64,000 bases of DNA. Source: Trinickia mobilis. Lineage in GTDB: Bacteria; Pseudomonadota; Gammaproteobacteria; Burkholderiales; Burkholderiaceae. Positions 26,382 to 34,762 of this stretch are shown in pieces. A program made the translations under genes and the position numbers. The stretch lies in contig NZ_JAFLRF010000024.1 in NCBI RefSeq assembly GCF_017315705.1, positions 2,504 through 66,503 on the forward strand. The letters are read 5' to 3'. The notes below the pieces were generated by a model. That model saw nothing but the letters and a program-made list of their open reading frames with translations, was not told where the DNA came from and did no database searches. Numbering within the stretch: the first letter of the stretch is position 1; every line of letters starts with the position of its first letter.

Positions 26382-27293
26382 TCAACCGCCCAGCTTGCGC
26401 AGCCGCCAGATCAAGCTGGACGTATCGAGCCGGTTTCCGCCGAGTGCCTGCACGTCGCCATAGAACTGATCGATGAGTGCCGTGACGGGCAGCGGCGCGC
26501 CATTGCGCTTCGCTTCGTCGAGACAGATGCCGAGGTCCTTCCTCATCCAGTCGACCGCGAAGCCGAAATCGAACTGGCCTTCGATCATCGTCTTGCCGCG
26601 GTTTTCCATCTGCCAGCTCGTGGCCGCGCCTTTGCCGATCACGTCGAGCACGCGCGTCATGTCGAGGCCCGCGCATTCGCCGAAACGGATCGCTTCGGCG
26701 AGACCCTGAACGACGCCCGCCACGGCGATCTGGTTGACCATCTTCGTGAGCTGGCCCGCGCCCGCGGGCCCGAGCAGCGTCACGGCGACCGCGTAGTGCG
26801 CAAGCGTCGCGGCGACGCGCTCGAACGCGGCGGCATCGTCGCTGCCGCACATGATCGTGAGCTTGCCGTTCTTCGCGCCGGCTTCGCCGCCCGATACCGG
26901 GGCGTCGATGAAGGCGATGCCGCGCGCTTGCGCCAGCGCCGACAGTTCGCGCGCGACGTTGGCCGAGGCCGTCGTGTGGTCGGTGAACACCGTGCCTTGC
27001 GCCATGCCCGCAAATGCGCCGTCGTCGCCGAGGGTGACGCTTCGAAGGTCGTTGTCGTTGCCGACGCAGGCGAGCACGAGATCGGCGCCGCTCGCGGCTT
27101 CGCGCGGCGTACGGGCAGCTGCGCCGCCGAATTCGGCCACCCATTGGCCGGCTTTCGCGGCAGTGCGGTTGTAGACGGTCACGTCGAGACCGGCACGGGC
27201 GAGATGCCCGGCCATCGGATAGCCCATCACGCCCAGGCCGAGAAACGCGACGCGCCGGACGGCGGCGCGGGAGGAAGTGGTCGGATCGCTCAC
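26382..27293 (-). CDS. NAD(P)-dependent 3-hydroxyacid dehydrogenase family protein
   Basis: A 303-residue beta-hydroxyacid dehydrogenase related to 3-hydroxyisobutyrate and tartronate-semialdehyde reductases. Nucleotide-binding motif VAFLGLGVMGYPMAGHLARA (GLGVMG at 19-24), substrate motif FIDAPVSGGEAGAKNGKLTIMCG, and catalytic lysine region GAGQLTKMVNQIAVAG. I choose the GTG start at 27293, which has GAAGGAGCCGCTC before it; a TTG at 27329 is possible but has no binding site. It converges on sauU with 45 bases between. It might interconvert a C3 or C2 sulfonate aldehyde and alcohol, but that is a guess from location. Confidence 0.85.
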   Translation of the reverse strand: MSDPTTSSRAAVRRVAFLGLGVMGYPMAGHLARAGLDVTVYNRTAAKAGQWVAEFGGAAARTPREAASGADLVLACVGNDNDLRSVTLGDDGAFAGMAQGTVFTDHTTASANVARELSALAQARGIAFIDAPVSGGEAGAKNGKLTIMCGSDDAAAFERVAATLAHYAVAVTLLGPAGAGQLTKMVNQIAVAGVVQGLAEAIRFGECAGLDMTRVLDVIGKGAATSWQMENRGKTMIEGQFDFGFAVDWMRKDLGICLDEAKRNGAPLPVTALIDQFYGDVQALGGNRLDTSSLIWRLRKLGG

Positions 27294-27520
27294 GAGCGGC
27301 TCCTTCAAATGGACAGAGGAAGGCGCCAATTATGTCAGCGCGCGGGAACGCTCGCAGACGCTGGCGGGTCGGCTTACGGTTCCCAAACTATCGCCTCAGC
27401 CGATGATTTGAATTTGAAATAGTGATTTTTCTTTTGCCGAATGGCCTAATAAGATTCGCTCATATGCTTATACCGTTGCTCCGTCTGGCGAAGCGCGGTA
27501 CGGCGCTAGAAGGAGGTCAG

Positions 27521-30475
27521 ATGGAACACCGAGCCCGAACGCAGAACGAAAAGCTCGAGGTCAAGACCACGACGTGCTACATGTGCGCGTGCCGCTGCGG
27601 AATCCGCGTGCATCTTCGCGATGGCGAAGTGCGCTACATCGACGGCAATCCGGAGCATCCGCTCAATCAAGGCGTGATCTGCGCGAAGGGCTCGTCGGGG
27701 ATCATGAAGCAGTACTCGCCCGCGCGCCTCACGCAACCGTTGAGGCGCAAGCCCGGCGCCGAGCGCGGCACGGCGCAGTTCGAACCGGTCTCGTGGGAGG
27801 TGGCATTCGAGACCCTCGAAAAGCGCCTCGCCCATCTGCGGGCCACCGATCCGAAAAAATTCGCGCTCTTCACCGGCCGCGATCAGATGCAGGCGCTCAC
27901 CGGCCTCTTCGCGAAGCAGTTCGGCACGCCCAACTACGCGGCGCACGGGGGCTTCTGCTCGGTCAACATGGCGGCCGGGATGATCTACACGATGGGCGGC
28001 TCGTTCTGGGAGTTCGGCGGCCCCGACCTCGACCGCGCGAAGCTGTTCTTCATGATCGGCACCGCGGAAGACCATCACTCGAACCCGCTCAAGATCGCGC
28101 TTTCGAAATTCAAGCGCGCGGGCGGGCGCTTCATCGCGATCAACCCCGTACGCACGGGCTACGCCGCGATCGCGGACGAATGGGTGCCGATCCGTCCCGG
28201 CACCGACGGCGCGCTCTTCATGGCGCTGATCCGCGAGCTGATCGAGACCGAGTCGTATGACCGCGAGTTCGTCACGCGCTACACCAACGCCGCCGAACTG
28301 CTCGACATGGACGCCGAGCGCAACACATTCGGCCTCTTCGTGCAGGACCCCGAGACGCCCGTCGGCAATCCGCTCTTTCCGCAGAATCGCATGTGGTGGG
28401 ACCCGGCGGCCGAGCGCGCAGTGGTGCATCACGCGCCCGGTGTCGCGCCCGCGCTCGACGGCCGCTATGCGCTTGCCGACGGCACGCCGGTCGTGCCGTC
28501 GTTCGCGTTGTTGCGCGAGCAAGTGGCCGAGTGCACGCCCGAGTGGGCGGCCGAGATCACCGGCATTCCCGCCGGCACGATCCGCCGCCTCGCGAAGGAG
28601 ATGGCCGACACCGCCCGCGACCACAAGATCACGCTGCCGATCCAATGGACCGACGCGTGGGGCGAAACGCACGACACCGTCACCGGCAATCCGATCGCGT
28701 TCCACGCGATGCGCGGGCTCGCCGCGCATTCGAACGGCTTCCAGTCGATCCGCGCGCTGTCGATCCTGATGTCGATCATGGGCACGATCGACCGGCCCGG
28801 CGGGTTCCGGCACAAATCGCCGTATCCTCGTGCGGTGCCGCCGTCGGCGAAACCGCCGAACCATCCGGACATGGTCAAGCCGGACACACCGCTTTCGACC
28901 GGCCCGCTCGGCTGGCCCGCCGCGCCCGAGGATCTCTTCATCGACGACGCCGGCCGCCCCGGCCGCATCGACAAGGCGTTCTCGTGGGAGTACCCGCTCG
29001 CGGTCCACGGGCTCATGCACAGCGTCATCACGAACGCGTGGCGCGGCGACCCTTACCCGATCGACACGCTTTTCATCTTCATGGCGAACATGGCGTGGAA
29101 CTCGTCGATGAATACGGTCGAGGTCCGCAAGATGCTCACCGACAAGCAAGCGAACGGCGAGCACAAGATTCCGTTCATCGTGGTCTGCGATGCGTTCCAG
29201 TCCGAGATGACCGCGTTCGCCGATCTGATCCTGCCGGATACGACCTACCTCGAGCGCTATGACGCGATGTCGTTGCTCGATCGGCCGATCTCCGAATTCG
29301 ACGGCCCCGTCGATTCGGTGCGCGTGCCGGTCGTGCCGCCGACGGGCGAATGCAAGCCGTTCCAGGAAGTGCTGATCGAACTCGCGAGCCGGCTGAAGCT
29401 CCCTGCGTTCACGACGGCCGGTGGCGGGCGCAAATTTCGCGACTATCCGGACTTCGTCGTCAACTTTCAGACCGCGCCCGATTCGGGCATCGGCTTCCTC
29501 ACCGGCTGGCGCGGCAAGGACGGCGACAAGGCGCTCGTCGGCGAGCCGAATCCGAACCAGTGGGAGCAGTACGCGAAGAACAATTGCGTGTTCCATTTCA
29601 CGCTGCCTGAAACGATGCAGTACATGCGCAACTGCAACGGGCCGTACTTGAAGTTCGCGGTCGAGCATGGCTTTCGCAAGTTCGGCGAGCCGATCGTGAT
29701 CCAGCTCTACTCGGACGTGCTGCAGAAATTCCGGCTCGCAGCGCTTGGCAAGACGGAAGGCCGCCAGCCGCCCGATCACTTGCGTGCGCGCATCCAGCGC
29801 TATTTCGATCCGCTGCCGTTCTGGTATCCGCCGCTCGAAAACGCAGCGACCGACACGGATCGCTATCCGCTTGCCGCGATCACGCAGCGGCCGATGGCGA
29901 TGTACCACTCGTGGGATTCGCAAAACGCGTGGCTGCGGCAGATCCACGGCGAGAACTACCTGTTCATGAATCCGCGCATGGCGCAGGAGAACGGCATCGA
30001 GGACGGCGGCTGGATCTACGTCGAATCGCAGTGGGGCAAGGTGCGCTGCATGGCGCGCTATAGCGAAGCGGTCGAGCCCGGCACGGTGTGGACCTGGAAC
30101 GCGATCGGCAAGGCGGCGGGCGCGTGGAACCTCGGTCCCGACGCGAACGAATCGAAGCGCGGCTTTCTGTTGAATCACTTGATTACGGACGAACTGCCCG
30201 ATCAAGCGACGGACGCGGCAGCCGGGGCGAGGATGTCGAATTCCGATCCGGTCACGGGGCAGGCGGCATGGTACGACGTGCGCGTGCGCGTCTATCCGGC
30301 CGAGGCCGACGCCGACCACACGCTGCCGCAATTCGCACCGATGACGGCGCTGCCGGGCTCGACGGGCGCGAACGTCGTAGAGCGCGTCGTGCAGTCGTAC
30401 TTCGCGGGACGCGGCGAATTTGCCAAGCGCTTGATGCGGGCGGTGAAGCCTGCCAAGCAGGGGGACGCATCATGA
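27521..30475 (+). CDS. soeA: Molybdopterin oxidoreductase, probable sulfite dehydrogenase SoeA
   Basis: A 984-residue bis-MGD molybdoenzyme of the DMSO-reductase superfamily. The N-terminal 4Fe-4S motif uses C19, C22, C26 and C54 (TTCYMCACRCGIRV and GVICAKG); C146 in AHGGFCSVNM is a candidate molybdenum ligand. There is no twin-arginine signal, so the enzyme is cytoplasmic, as in SoeABC sulfite dehydrogenases and unlike Dms, Phs or Ttr enzymes. ATG 27521 follows AGAAGGAGGTCAG. The stop overlaps soeB (ATGA). Sulfite is the sulfur product of Xsc-dependent taurine and sulfoacetate degradation, so a sulfite-to-sulfate enzyme fits this locus well. The exact substrate is inferred. Confidence 0.8.
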   Translation: MEHRARTQNEKLEVKTTTCYMCACRCGIRVHLRDGEVRYIDGNPEHPLNQGVICAKGSSGIMKQYSPARLTQPLRRKPGAERGTAQFEPVSWEVAFETLEKRLAHLRATDPKKFALFTGRDQMQALTGLFAKQFGTPNYAAHGGFCSVNMAAGMIYTMGGSFWEFGGPDLDRAKLFFMIGTAEDHHSNPLKIALSKFKRAGGRFIAINPVRTGYAAIADEWVPIRPGTDGALFMALIRELIETESYDREFVTRYTNAAELLDMDAERNTFGLFVQDPETPVGNPLFPQNRMWWDPAAERAVVHHAPGVAPALDGRYALADGTPVVPSFALLREQVAECTPEWAAEITGIPAGTIRRLAKEMADTARDHKITLPIQWTDAWGETHDTVTGNPIAFHAMRGLAAHSNGFQSIRALSILMSIMGTIDRPGGFRHKSPYPRAVPPSAKPPNHPDMVKPDTPLSTGPLGWPAAPEDLFIDDAGRPGRIDKAFSWEYPLAVHGLMHSVITNAWRGDPYPIDTLFIFMANMAWNSSMNTVEVRKMLTDKQANGEHKIPFIVVCDAFQSEMTAFADLILPDTTYLERYDAMSLLDRPISEFDGPVDSVRVPVVPPTGECKPFQEVLIELASRLKLPAFTTAGGGRKFRDYPDFVVNFQTAPDSGIGFLTGWRGKDGDKALVGEPNPNQWEQYAKNNCVFHFTLPETMQYMRNCNGPYLKFAVEHGFRKFGEPIVIQLYSDVLQKFRLAALGKTEGRQPPDHLRARIQRYFDPLPFWYPPLENAATDTDRYPLAAITQRPMAMYHSWDSQNAWLRQIHGENYLFMNPRMAQENGIEDGGWIYVESQWGKVRCMARYSEAVEPGTVWTWNAIGKAAGAWNLGPDANESKRGFLLNHLITDELPDQATDAAAGARMSNSDPVTGQAAWYDVRVRVYPAEADADHTLPQFAPMTALPGSTGANVVERVVQSYFAGRGEFAKRLMRAVKPAKQGDAS

Positions 30476-31236
30476 CTCAAATGGCCCTCGTGATCGACTT
30501 GAACGTGTGCGTGGGATGCCACGCGTGCGTGACGAGCTGCAAGGAATGGAACACGTCGGGCGAGGCGGGCAGTCTCGCGGATTTCCGGCCGTACGACGAA
30601 GATCCGTCGGGGACGTTCTTCAACCGCGTCCAGACCTACGAAACCGGCGAGTTTCCGCTAACCGACACGATTCATTTTCCGAAGTCGTGCCTGCACTGCG
30701 AAGACCCGCCGTGCGTGCCCGTTTGCCCGACCGGCGCGAGCTACAAGCGCAAGGAGGACGGGCTCGTGCTCGTCGATTACGACCGCTGCATCGGCTGCAA
30801 GTACTGCTCGTGGGCGTGCCCGTACGGCGCGCGCGAGATCGACGAGGAGCGCCGCGAGATGACGAAGTGCACGCTGTGCGCCGACCGCATCAACAACGAG
30901 GCGCTGCCCGAGCGCGACCGCAAGCCCGCGTGCGTGCTCGCGTGTCCGACTTCGGCGCGGCTCTTCGGCGACATCCACGATCCGGAGTCGGTCGTGTCGA
31001 AGGCGATCCGCGAGCGCGGCGGTTATCAGTTGATGCCCGAGTGGGACACGCGGCCGTCGAATCACTACTTGCCGAGACAGAAGACCGAGTCGACGTCGTG
31101 CGGCGGCGGATCGTGCTCGTGCAAATCGGCGAGCGATATGCAGGATGAGCAGGATGCGTCGATCGACGCGCAGCTCGAACGAGGGCAATTGCATCTGGCC
31201 GCGGCGGCGACGCGTGTGATGGCGGCTGGTCAATAG
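30472..31236 (+). CDS. soeB: 4Fe-4S electron-transfer subunit, probable SoeB
   Basis: A 254-residue ferredoxin-type subunit with four cysteine clusters: CVGCHACVTSC (about 12-22), CLHCEDPPCVPVCP, CIGCKYCSWACP and CTLCADR paired with PACVLACP. This is the DmsB/PsrB pattern for four 4Fe-4S centres. It would carry electrons from the molybdenum subunit to the quinone-reducing membrane anchor. The C-terminus adds a Ser/Cys-rich patch (CGGGSCSCKS) not needed for the known clusters. ATG overlap with soeA and 18-base spacing to soeC indicate one operon. Confidence 0.88.
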   Translation: MTQMALVIDLNVCVGCHACVTSCKEWNTSGEAGSLADFRPYDEDPSGTFFNRVQTYETGEFPLTDTIHFPKSCLHCEDPPCVPVCPTGASYKRKEDGLVLVDYDRCIGCKYCSWACPYGAREIDEERREMTKCTLCADRINNEALPERDRKPACVLACPTSARLFGDIHDPESVVSKAIRERGGYQLMPEWDTRPSNHYLPRQKTESTSCGGGSCSCKSASDMQDEQDASIDAQLERGQLHLAAAATRVMAAGQ

Positions 31237-31254
31237 AGGTTGGGAGTGACGTAG

Positions 31255-32217
31255 ATGAGACCTGCATTTTCGGTGGTGTTCCTGACGACGCTGTGCGGCG
31301 CGGCGCAGGGGCTGTTGATCGCGTTAGTCGGCGTGGAAGTCGCCGGGCGGCTCGGCTGGACGGCGGCGAGTGCGATGACGTCGCAGCATTTTTATGTCGC
31401 GGGCGCGGCGCTCTCGGTCGTGCTCGGCGCGCTGGGCTTGCTCGCATCGTTCTTCCATCTCGGGCATCCGGAACGCGCGTGGCGTGCGATCGCGATGTGG
31501 CGGACGTCGTGGCTGTCGCGCGAATGTCTCGCGCTGCCCGCGTTTCTCGCTTGCGCGTTCGCGTATGGCGTCGCGCATTGGCTCGGCTCGCCCTTGGCGC
31601 TCGCGATCGGCATTCTCGGCGTGCTGGCAGGCGCGGTGCTCTTCGTCTGCACGTCGATGATCTACGCGTGCCTGCGCTTTTTGCAGGAGTGGGCGACGCC
31701 GCTCACGACCGTCAACTTCGTGCTGCTCGGCTGCGCATCGGGATTCACGCTGGCAGCGGCGTGTGCCGCGTGGCTCGCGCCCCCGCTCGTCGGCGCCCTC
31801 GCGCCGTGCGCGTGCGTGCTGACGCTGGCGGGCTGCGCGAGCCGGGTCGCGTCGCTCATGCGCAATGCGCGGCTGCGTCCGAAGTCGACACTGCAAAGCG
31901 CGACCGGCATCAAGGGGCCGAACGTCGTGCAGAAGTCGCGCGGTTTTACGGCTCAATCGTTCAACACGCGTGAGTTCTTCCACGGCCAGACGGCGAGCAC
32001 GGTGCAGACGGTCAAGTGGGCGTTTCTGCTCGGGGCGTTTGCGGTGCCGTTCCTTTTGACGGCGCTGGGGGCGGCGGCGGCGTCATCGGTGGCATCGTCG
32101 ATCGGCCTGCTCGGCGCGGCGTTCGTGATCCAGTATGCGGGGCTCGTCGCCGAGCGGTGGTTCTTCTTCGCCGAAGCGCGCCACCCGCAGAATTTGTATT
32201 ACGGACGCGCTTCGTAA
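31255..32217 (+). CDS. soeC: DmsC-type membrane anchor subunit, probable SoeC
   Basis: A 320-residue inner-membrane protein with eight or so hydrophobic helices, beginning FSVVFLTTLCGAAQGLLIAL and including FHLGHPERAWRAI, a conserved loop of the DmsC anchor family. It would hold the Soe complex at the inner face of the membrane and pass electrons to quinone. The DmsC-type anchor, instead of an NrfD-type one, is also what SoeABC systems carry. Confidence 0.85.
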   Translation: MRPAFSVVFLTTLCGAAQGLLIALVGVEVAGRLGWTAASAMTSQHFYVAGAALSVVLGALGLLASFFHLGHPERAWRAIAMWRTSWLSRECLALPAFLACAFAYGVAHWLGSPLALAIGILGVLAGAVLFVCTSMIYACLRFLQEWATPLTTVNFVLLGCASGFTLAAACAAWLAPPLVGALAPCACVLTLAGCASRVASLMRNARLRPKSTLQSATGIKGPNVVQKSRGFTAQSFNTREFFHGQTASTVQTVKWAFLLGAFAVPFLLTALGAAAASSVASSIGLLGAAFVIQYAGLVAERWFFFAEARHPQNLYYGRAS

Positions 32218-32303
32218 GCGTGGCGCGGCCTGCAAAATAGATCGCCTGGCGGCGGCAACGCTCGTAAAATCGAGAAAGCCGCCGTCAGATCAGGGAGACT
32301 GCA

Positions 32304-32459
32304 ATGCCTGATTCATCCATCGATTTCATGCTGGCGCTCGTTGTCTTCGTGTGCGCCGCCTTTCTTGCTGCGACGCGGTATCAGACCGAACACCCATTGA
32401 ACGACTTGCGCCGTTGGCTCGGTGCGCATCATCCGCATTGGATGCACCGGCGGCATTGA
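32304..32459 (+). CDS. 51-residue single-pass membrane protein of unknown function
   Basis: A short ORF preceded by CAGGGAGACTGCA, a good ribosome binding site. Residues 8-23 (FMLALVVFVCAAFLAA) make one membrane segment, followed by a basic/His-rich tail (DLRRWLGAHHPHWMHRRH) that should face the cytoplasm. It follows soeC by 86 bases and may be cotranscribed. The sharp amphipathic layout and good binding site support a real small protein; I know of no family. Confidence 0.55.
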   Translation: MPDSSIDFMLALVVFVCAAFLAATRYQTEHPLNDLRRWLGAHHPHWMHRRH

Positions 32460-32522
32460 GACCATCACGGCGCGCCGTTCTGCGCGTGCGTGGCGGCTTA
32501 AGCTGGCCTTTAAGTTGGCCTC

Positions 32523-32906
32523 TTATGCGCCGAAGTCGAGGCCGCCGATCAGAATCGACGGTTCATTCTGGGTGCGCGTCGCGAAATCGATCGAACGCGC
32601 GTCCTGCCAATTCCGCAGCTTGCGAGGAATCGCGTTGAGGTAGCGCTGAAAGCGCAAGCGTCCCTCGGGGTTCGTCAGCAGGTTTTCGATTTCGTCGTCG
32701 TCCCACGTCAGGTCGACGTTGAGCGGGTGAGGGAAGCGCCTCAGAGGCTCGTTCATTTCCCCGAATAGCCGGAGTCGCGTCGGGCGGCCAACGCCCTCCG
32801 ACGCGATGATTTTCGCGCGCACTTGCGCGTCGAAAAGCCCGCTGATCGTCTCCACGATGCGGGGCGCAAATTCGGTTTCGAAACGGCGGACCAGTGCAAC
32901 GTCCAT
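32523..32906 (-). CDS. Conserved-looking protein of unknown function
   Basis: A 127-residue soluble ORF starting at MDVALVRRFETEFAPRIVE (ATG 32906, with ACGGAGAACCCGC upstream). The open frame continues upstream for 200 codons but becomes low-complexity Arg-rich, so the shorter form is right. It is charged throughout, with a repeated Asp/Glu run (DLTWDDDEIENLL) and many Arg residues, and has no signal peptide, cysteines or catalytic motif I recognise. The regular amino-acid composition argues for a real protein. Confidence 0.65.
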   Translation of the reverse strand: MDVALVRRFETEFAPRIVETISGLFDAQVRAKIIASEGVGRPTRLRLFGEMNEPLRRFPHPLNVDLTWDDDEIENLLTNPEGRLRFQRYLNAIPRKLRNWQDARSIDFATRTQNEPSILIGGLDFGA

Positions 32907-33043
32907 GCGGGTTCTCCGTGCGTCGGCAGATGCTAGCACGGGGATGCTGCTACGCTTCGTCAGGTTGCGAGGCGCGCATGCGCCGAGGGTTCGTGATGGG
33001 CTGCTTGGCGCGCCCGCCGGGACGCGGGCGCGCTTGTAATGGG

Positions 33044-33412
33044 CTAGCGGCTTGAGCCGCCGTGTCCGCCGCCGCCGTGGCCGCCGCCGTGGCCGCCCCA
33101 GCCGCCGCTCGTCCAGACTCCGCCATGGTCGCCGCCATGGCCACCCCAGCCGCCGCCGTGAGTGTGAAAGCCGCCGCCCATGCCGTGATCGTGGTCGTGG
33201 TCGTGATCGTGGTGGTGGAAGGAGCCGCAACAGCCGCCGACGATGCCGATGCCGCCGTACGCAAACCCGGGCTCGTACTCGGGGCCGTAGCCGTAGTAGC
33301 CGTAGTAGCCGTCGGGGTAGTAACCGTAATCGGGATAGCCGTAGCCGGGAGCCTCCGTGACGCAGCCCGCGAGGGCGGAAACCAACCCGAAAATTGTGAT
33401 GAGCCTCAACAT
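33044..33412 (-). CDS. Gly/His/Tyr-rich lipoprotein
   Basis: A 122-residue protein with a lipoprotein signal peptide ending in the lipobox LAGC (C17). The mature part has three low-complexity blocks: a Tyr/Gly/Asp/Pro block (about 22-50), a His-Asp block HHHDHDHDHDHG (about 65-76) and a Gly/His/Trp block to the end. The His-Asp run suggests divalent metal binding; the Tyr/Gly block suggests envelope or surface display. No enzymatic domain is seen. It is transcribed away from the tRNA region and has no clear operon partner. Confidence 0.75.
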   Translation of the reverse strand: MLRLITIFGLVSALAGCVTEAPGYGYPDYGYYPDGYYGYYGYGPEYEPGFAYGGIGIVGGCCGSFHHHDHDHDHDHGMGGGFHTHGGGWGGHGGDHGGVWTSGGWGGHGGGHGGGGHGGSSR

Positions 33413-33596
33413 GATTTCGCTCCCATCTATCTCCTAAGAAAGGAAATCGGGTAGCGGAGTTCGATGGCAATTGTGTCCGGAGGTTACTGGCTTCCAGATG
33501 GCGGGAACATGGCAGGTTTGACTGTCTGACCATGTTCCGGCTTTTCCGTCACGTGCCGCTGCGTGCCAGCGCTGCGCCGGGGAACGGGGACAAAAG

Positions 33597-33628
33597 CAAA
33601 AAACCCCGCGGTGGTGAGACACGCGGGG
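33597..33628 (-). terminator. Rho-independent terminator of tRNA-Arg
   Basis: On the minus strand CCCCGCG pairs with CGCGGGG (33604-33610 and 33622-33628) and is followed by TTTTTTGC. It lies about 35 bases after the tRNA 3' end. Confidence 0.85.
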
Positions 33629-33661
33629 CTGCTCAGGAAACTGGGGGCTGCGGAGCTTGTT

Positions 33662-33736
33662 TGGTCCCCCTGACAGGAATCGAACCTGTATCTAGCGCTT
33701 AGGAGGCACTTGTTCTATCCATTGAACTACAGGGAG
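33662..33736 (-). tRNA. tRNA-Arg, anticodon CCT
   Basis: A full cloverleaf on the minus strand, 75 bases including encoded CCA. The acceptor stem CTCCCTG pairs with CAGGGGG (one T-G pair). D arm GTTC...GAAC, anticodon arm AGTGC CTCCTAA GCGCT with anticodon CCT, T arm ACAGG TTCGATT CCTGT, discriminator A then CCA. It reads AGG codons, rare in this genome. Promoter and terminator are both visible, so it is transcribed alone. Confidence 0.97.
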
Positions 33737-33742
33737 AGGACC

Positions 33743-33771
33743 GTTTTAGCGACTGAGCGCAGTGCGATCAA
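33743..33771 (-). promoter_or_regulatory. Sigma-70 promoter of tRNA-Arg
   Basis: Minus strand: -35 TTGATC (33766-33771), 17-base spacer, -10 TAAAAC (33743-33748). The mature tRNA begins seven bases beyond the -10, so the leader is almost absent. Confidence 0.7.
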
Positions 33772-33895
33772 CTGCAGCTTAGTCTTGCTCCGCGGATTCG
33801 CAATGCCGGAGCGTCGGGCTCAGGCAGCGAGCGCAGAGTATAGCAAATCCCTTCAACTCCAAGCGGCCGCGGGGCCGCGACAGGTCTGGGGGCAC

Positions 33896-34093
33896 TCAGA
33901 ACTCGACCGCCGCAAATTCCGCCTTGCCCACATCGCAAAGCGGACAGCGCCAGTCGTCGGGGATGTCGGAAAAGCGTGTGCCCGGCGCGATGCCTTCGTC
34001 GGGCAGGCCGTCTTGTTCGTTATAGACCCAACCGCAAATCAGGCAGACCCAGCTCTTGTATTCGATCACTTCGCTCACGGAGTTCTCTTTCAA
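33896..34093 (-). CDS. rubA: Rubredoxin
   Basis: A 65-residue one-iron electron carrier. Two CxxC pairs, C17/C20 (WVCLICGWVY) and C50/C53 (RCPLCDVG), bind the Fe(SCys)4 centre, and DDWRCP is the family hallmark. The N-terminus has about ten residues beyond a minimal rubredoxin. It is cytoplasmic and usually donates electrons to alkane hydroxylases, oxygen-detoxifying enzymes or similar; no partner gene is adjacent. Confidence 0.95.
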   Translation of the reverse strand: MKENSVSEVIEYKSWVCLICGWVYNEQDGLPDEGIAPGTRFSDIPDDWRCPLCDVGKAEFAAVEF

Positions 34094-34288
34094 ATGAATG
34101 CATTGGAACGCTCTGGCCCTTCGTGAGGACGTCGAGCGAAACGCGCGATTTTAACGGATTTCGCGAGGCGTCCCGCGAGCGCAGCCGTCGCGGCGCTCGC
34201 CCGCAAAACCACCGTCTTGGCTGAGCCATTCCATTTCGCAAGCCCAGTGTATGCTGTCCACCCGGCTTGGTTCCTCCAGGAGAAAACG

Positions 34289-34693
34289 ATGGACAAAAAC
34301 AAGTGGATCACAAGCGCAGTGTTCGCGGGGCTGCTCGCGGCGTCGGCCGGGGCGCGAGCCGACTCGCGCGTGTTCTTCGTCGCGCCGAAGGATGGCGTGA
34401 CCGTGAGCAACCCGGTGCATGTCGTGTTCGGGGTCGACGGCATGACGGTCGCGCCGGCCGGCACGATGACGGAAGGCACGGGCCACCATCATCTGATCAT
34501 CGACGGCGGACCGGTGCCCAAAGGGACCGTCGTCCCCACCGACGAGACGCACATCCATTACGGCAACGGGCAGACCGAGACGGACGTGAGCTTGCCGCCG
34601 GGCGACCACACGCTGACGATGCAATTTTCCGACGGCGCACATCGCTCGTATGGCCCGGAAATGAGCCAGACCATCACGGTTCATGTGAAGTAA
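34289..34693 (+). CDS. DUF4399 periplasmic protein
   Basis: A 134-residue secreted protein. The signal peptide (KWITSAVFAGLLAASAGARA) ends near residue 24. The mature part has the DUF4399 pattern VFFVAPKDGVTVSNPVHVVFGVDG, then GHHHLIIDGGPVP and a C-terminal GDHTLTMQFSDGAHRSYGP, a small beta-sandwich with conserved histidines that could bind metal. ATG 34289 follows CCAGGAGAAAACG. Family function is unknown. It precedes the ABC-F gene by 69 bases. Confidence 0.88.
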   Translation: MDKNKWITSAVFAGLLAASAGARADSRVFFVAPKDGVTVSNPVHVVFGVDGMTVAPAGTMTEGTGHHHLIIDGGPVPKGTVVPTDETHIHYGNGQTETDVSLPPGDHTLTMQFSDGAHRSYGPEMSQTITVHVK

Positions 34694-34762
34694 GCGAGGC
34701 GGCCGCGCGCCGTGCGACCGGTACAATGAGCGTTTTGGTTTTCTCCTAAAGCCGCTCTTCCC

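Noticed and set aside
27294-27329. Upstream TTG start for the dehydrogenase gene
   Set aside because: The GTG at 27293 has a proper GAAGGAG site and places the Rossmann motif at the usual distance from the N-terminus.
28393-29262. Long Arg/Ala/His-rich ORFs inside soeA, parC, pga and other large genes
   Set aside because: They are opposite- or shifted-frame shadows of GC-rich coding sequence, with the typical biased composition and no binding sites.
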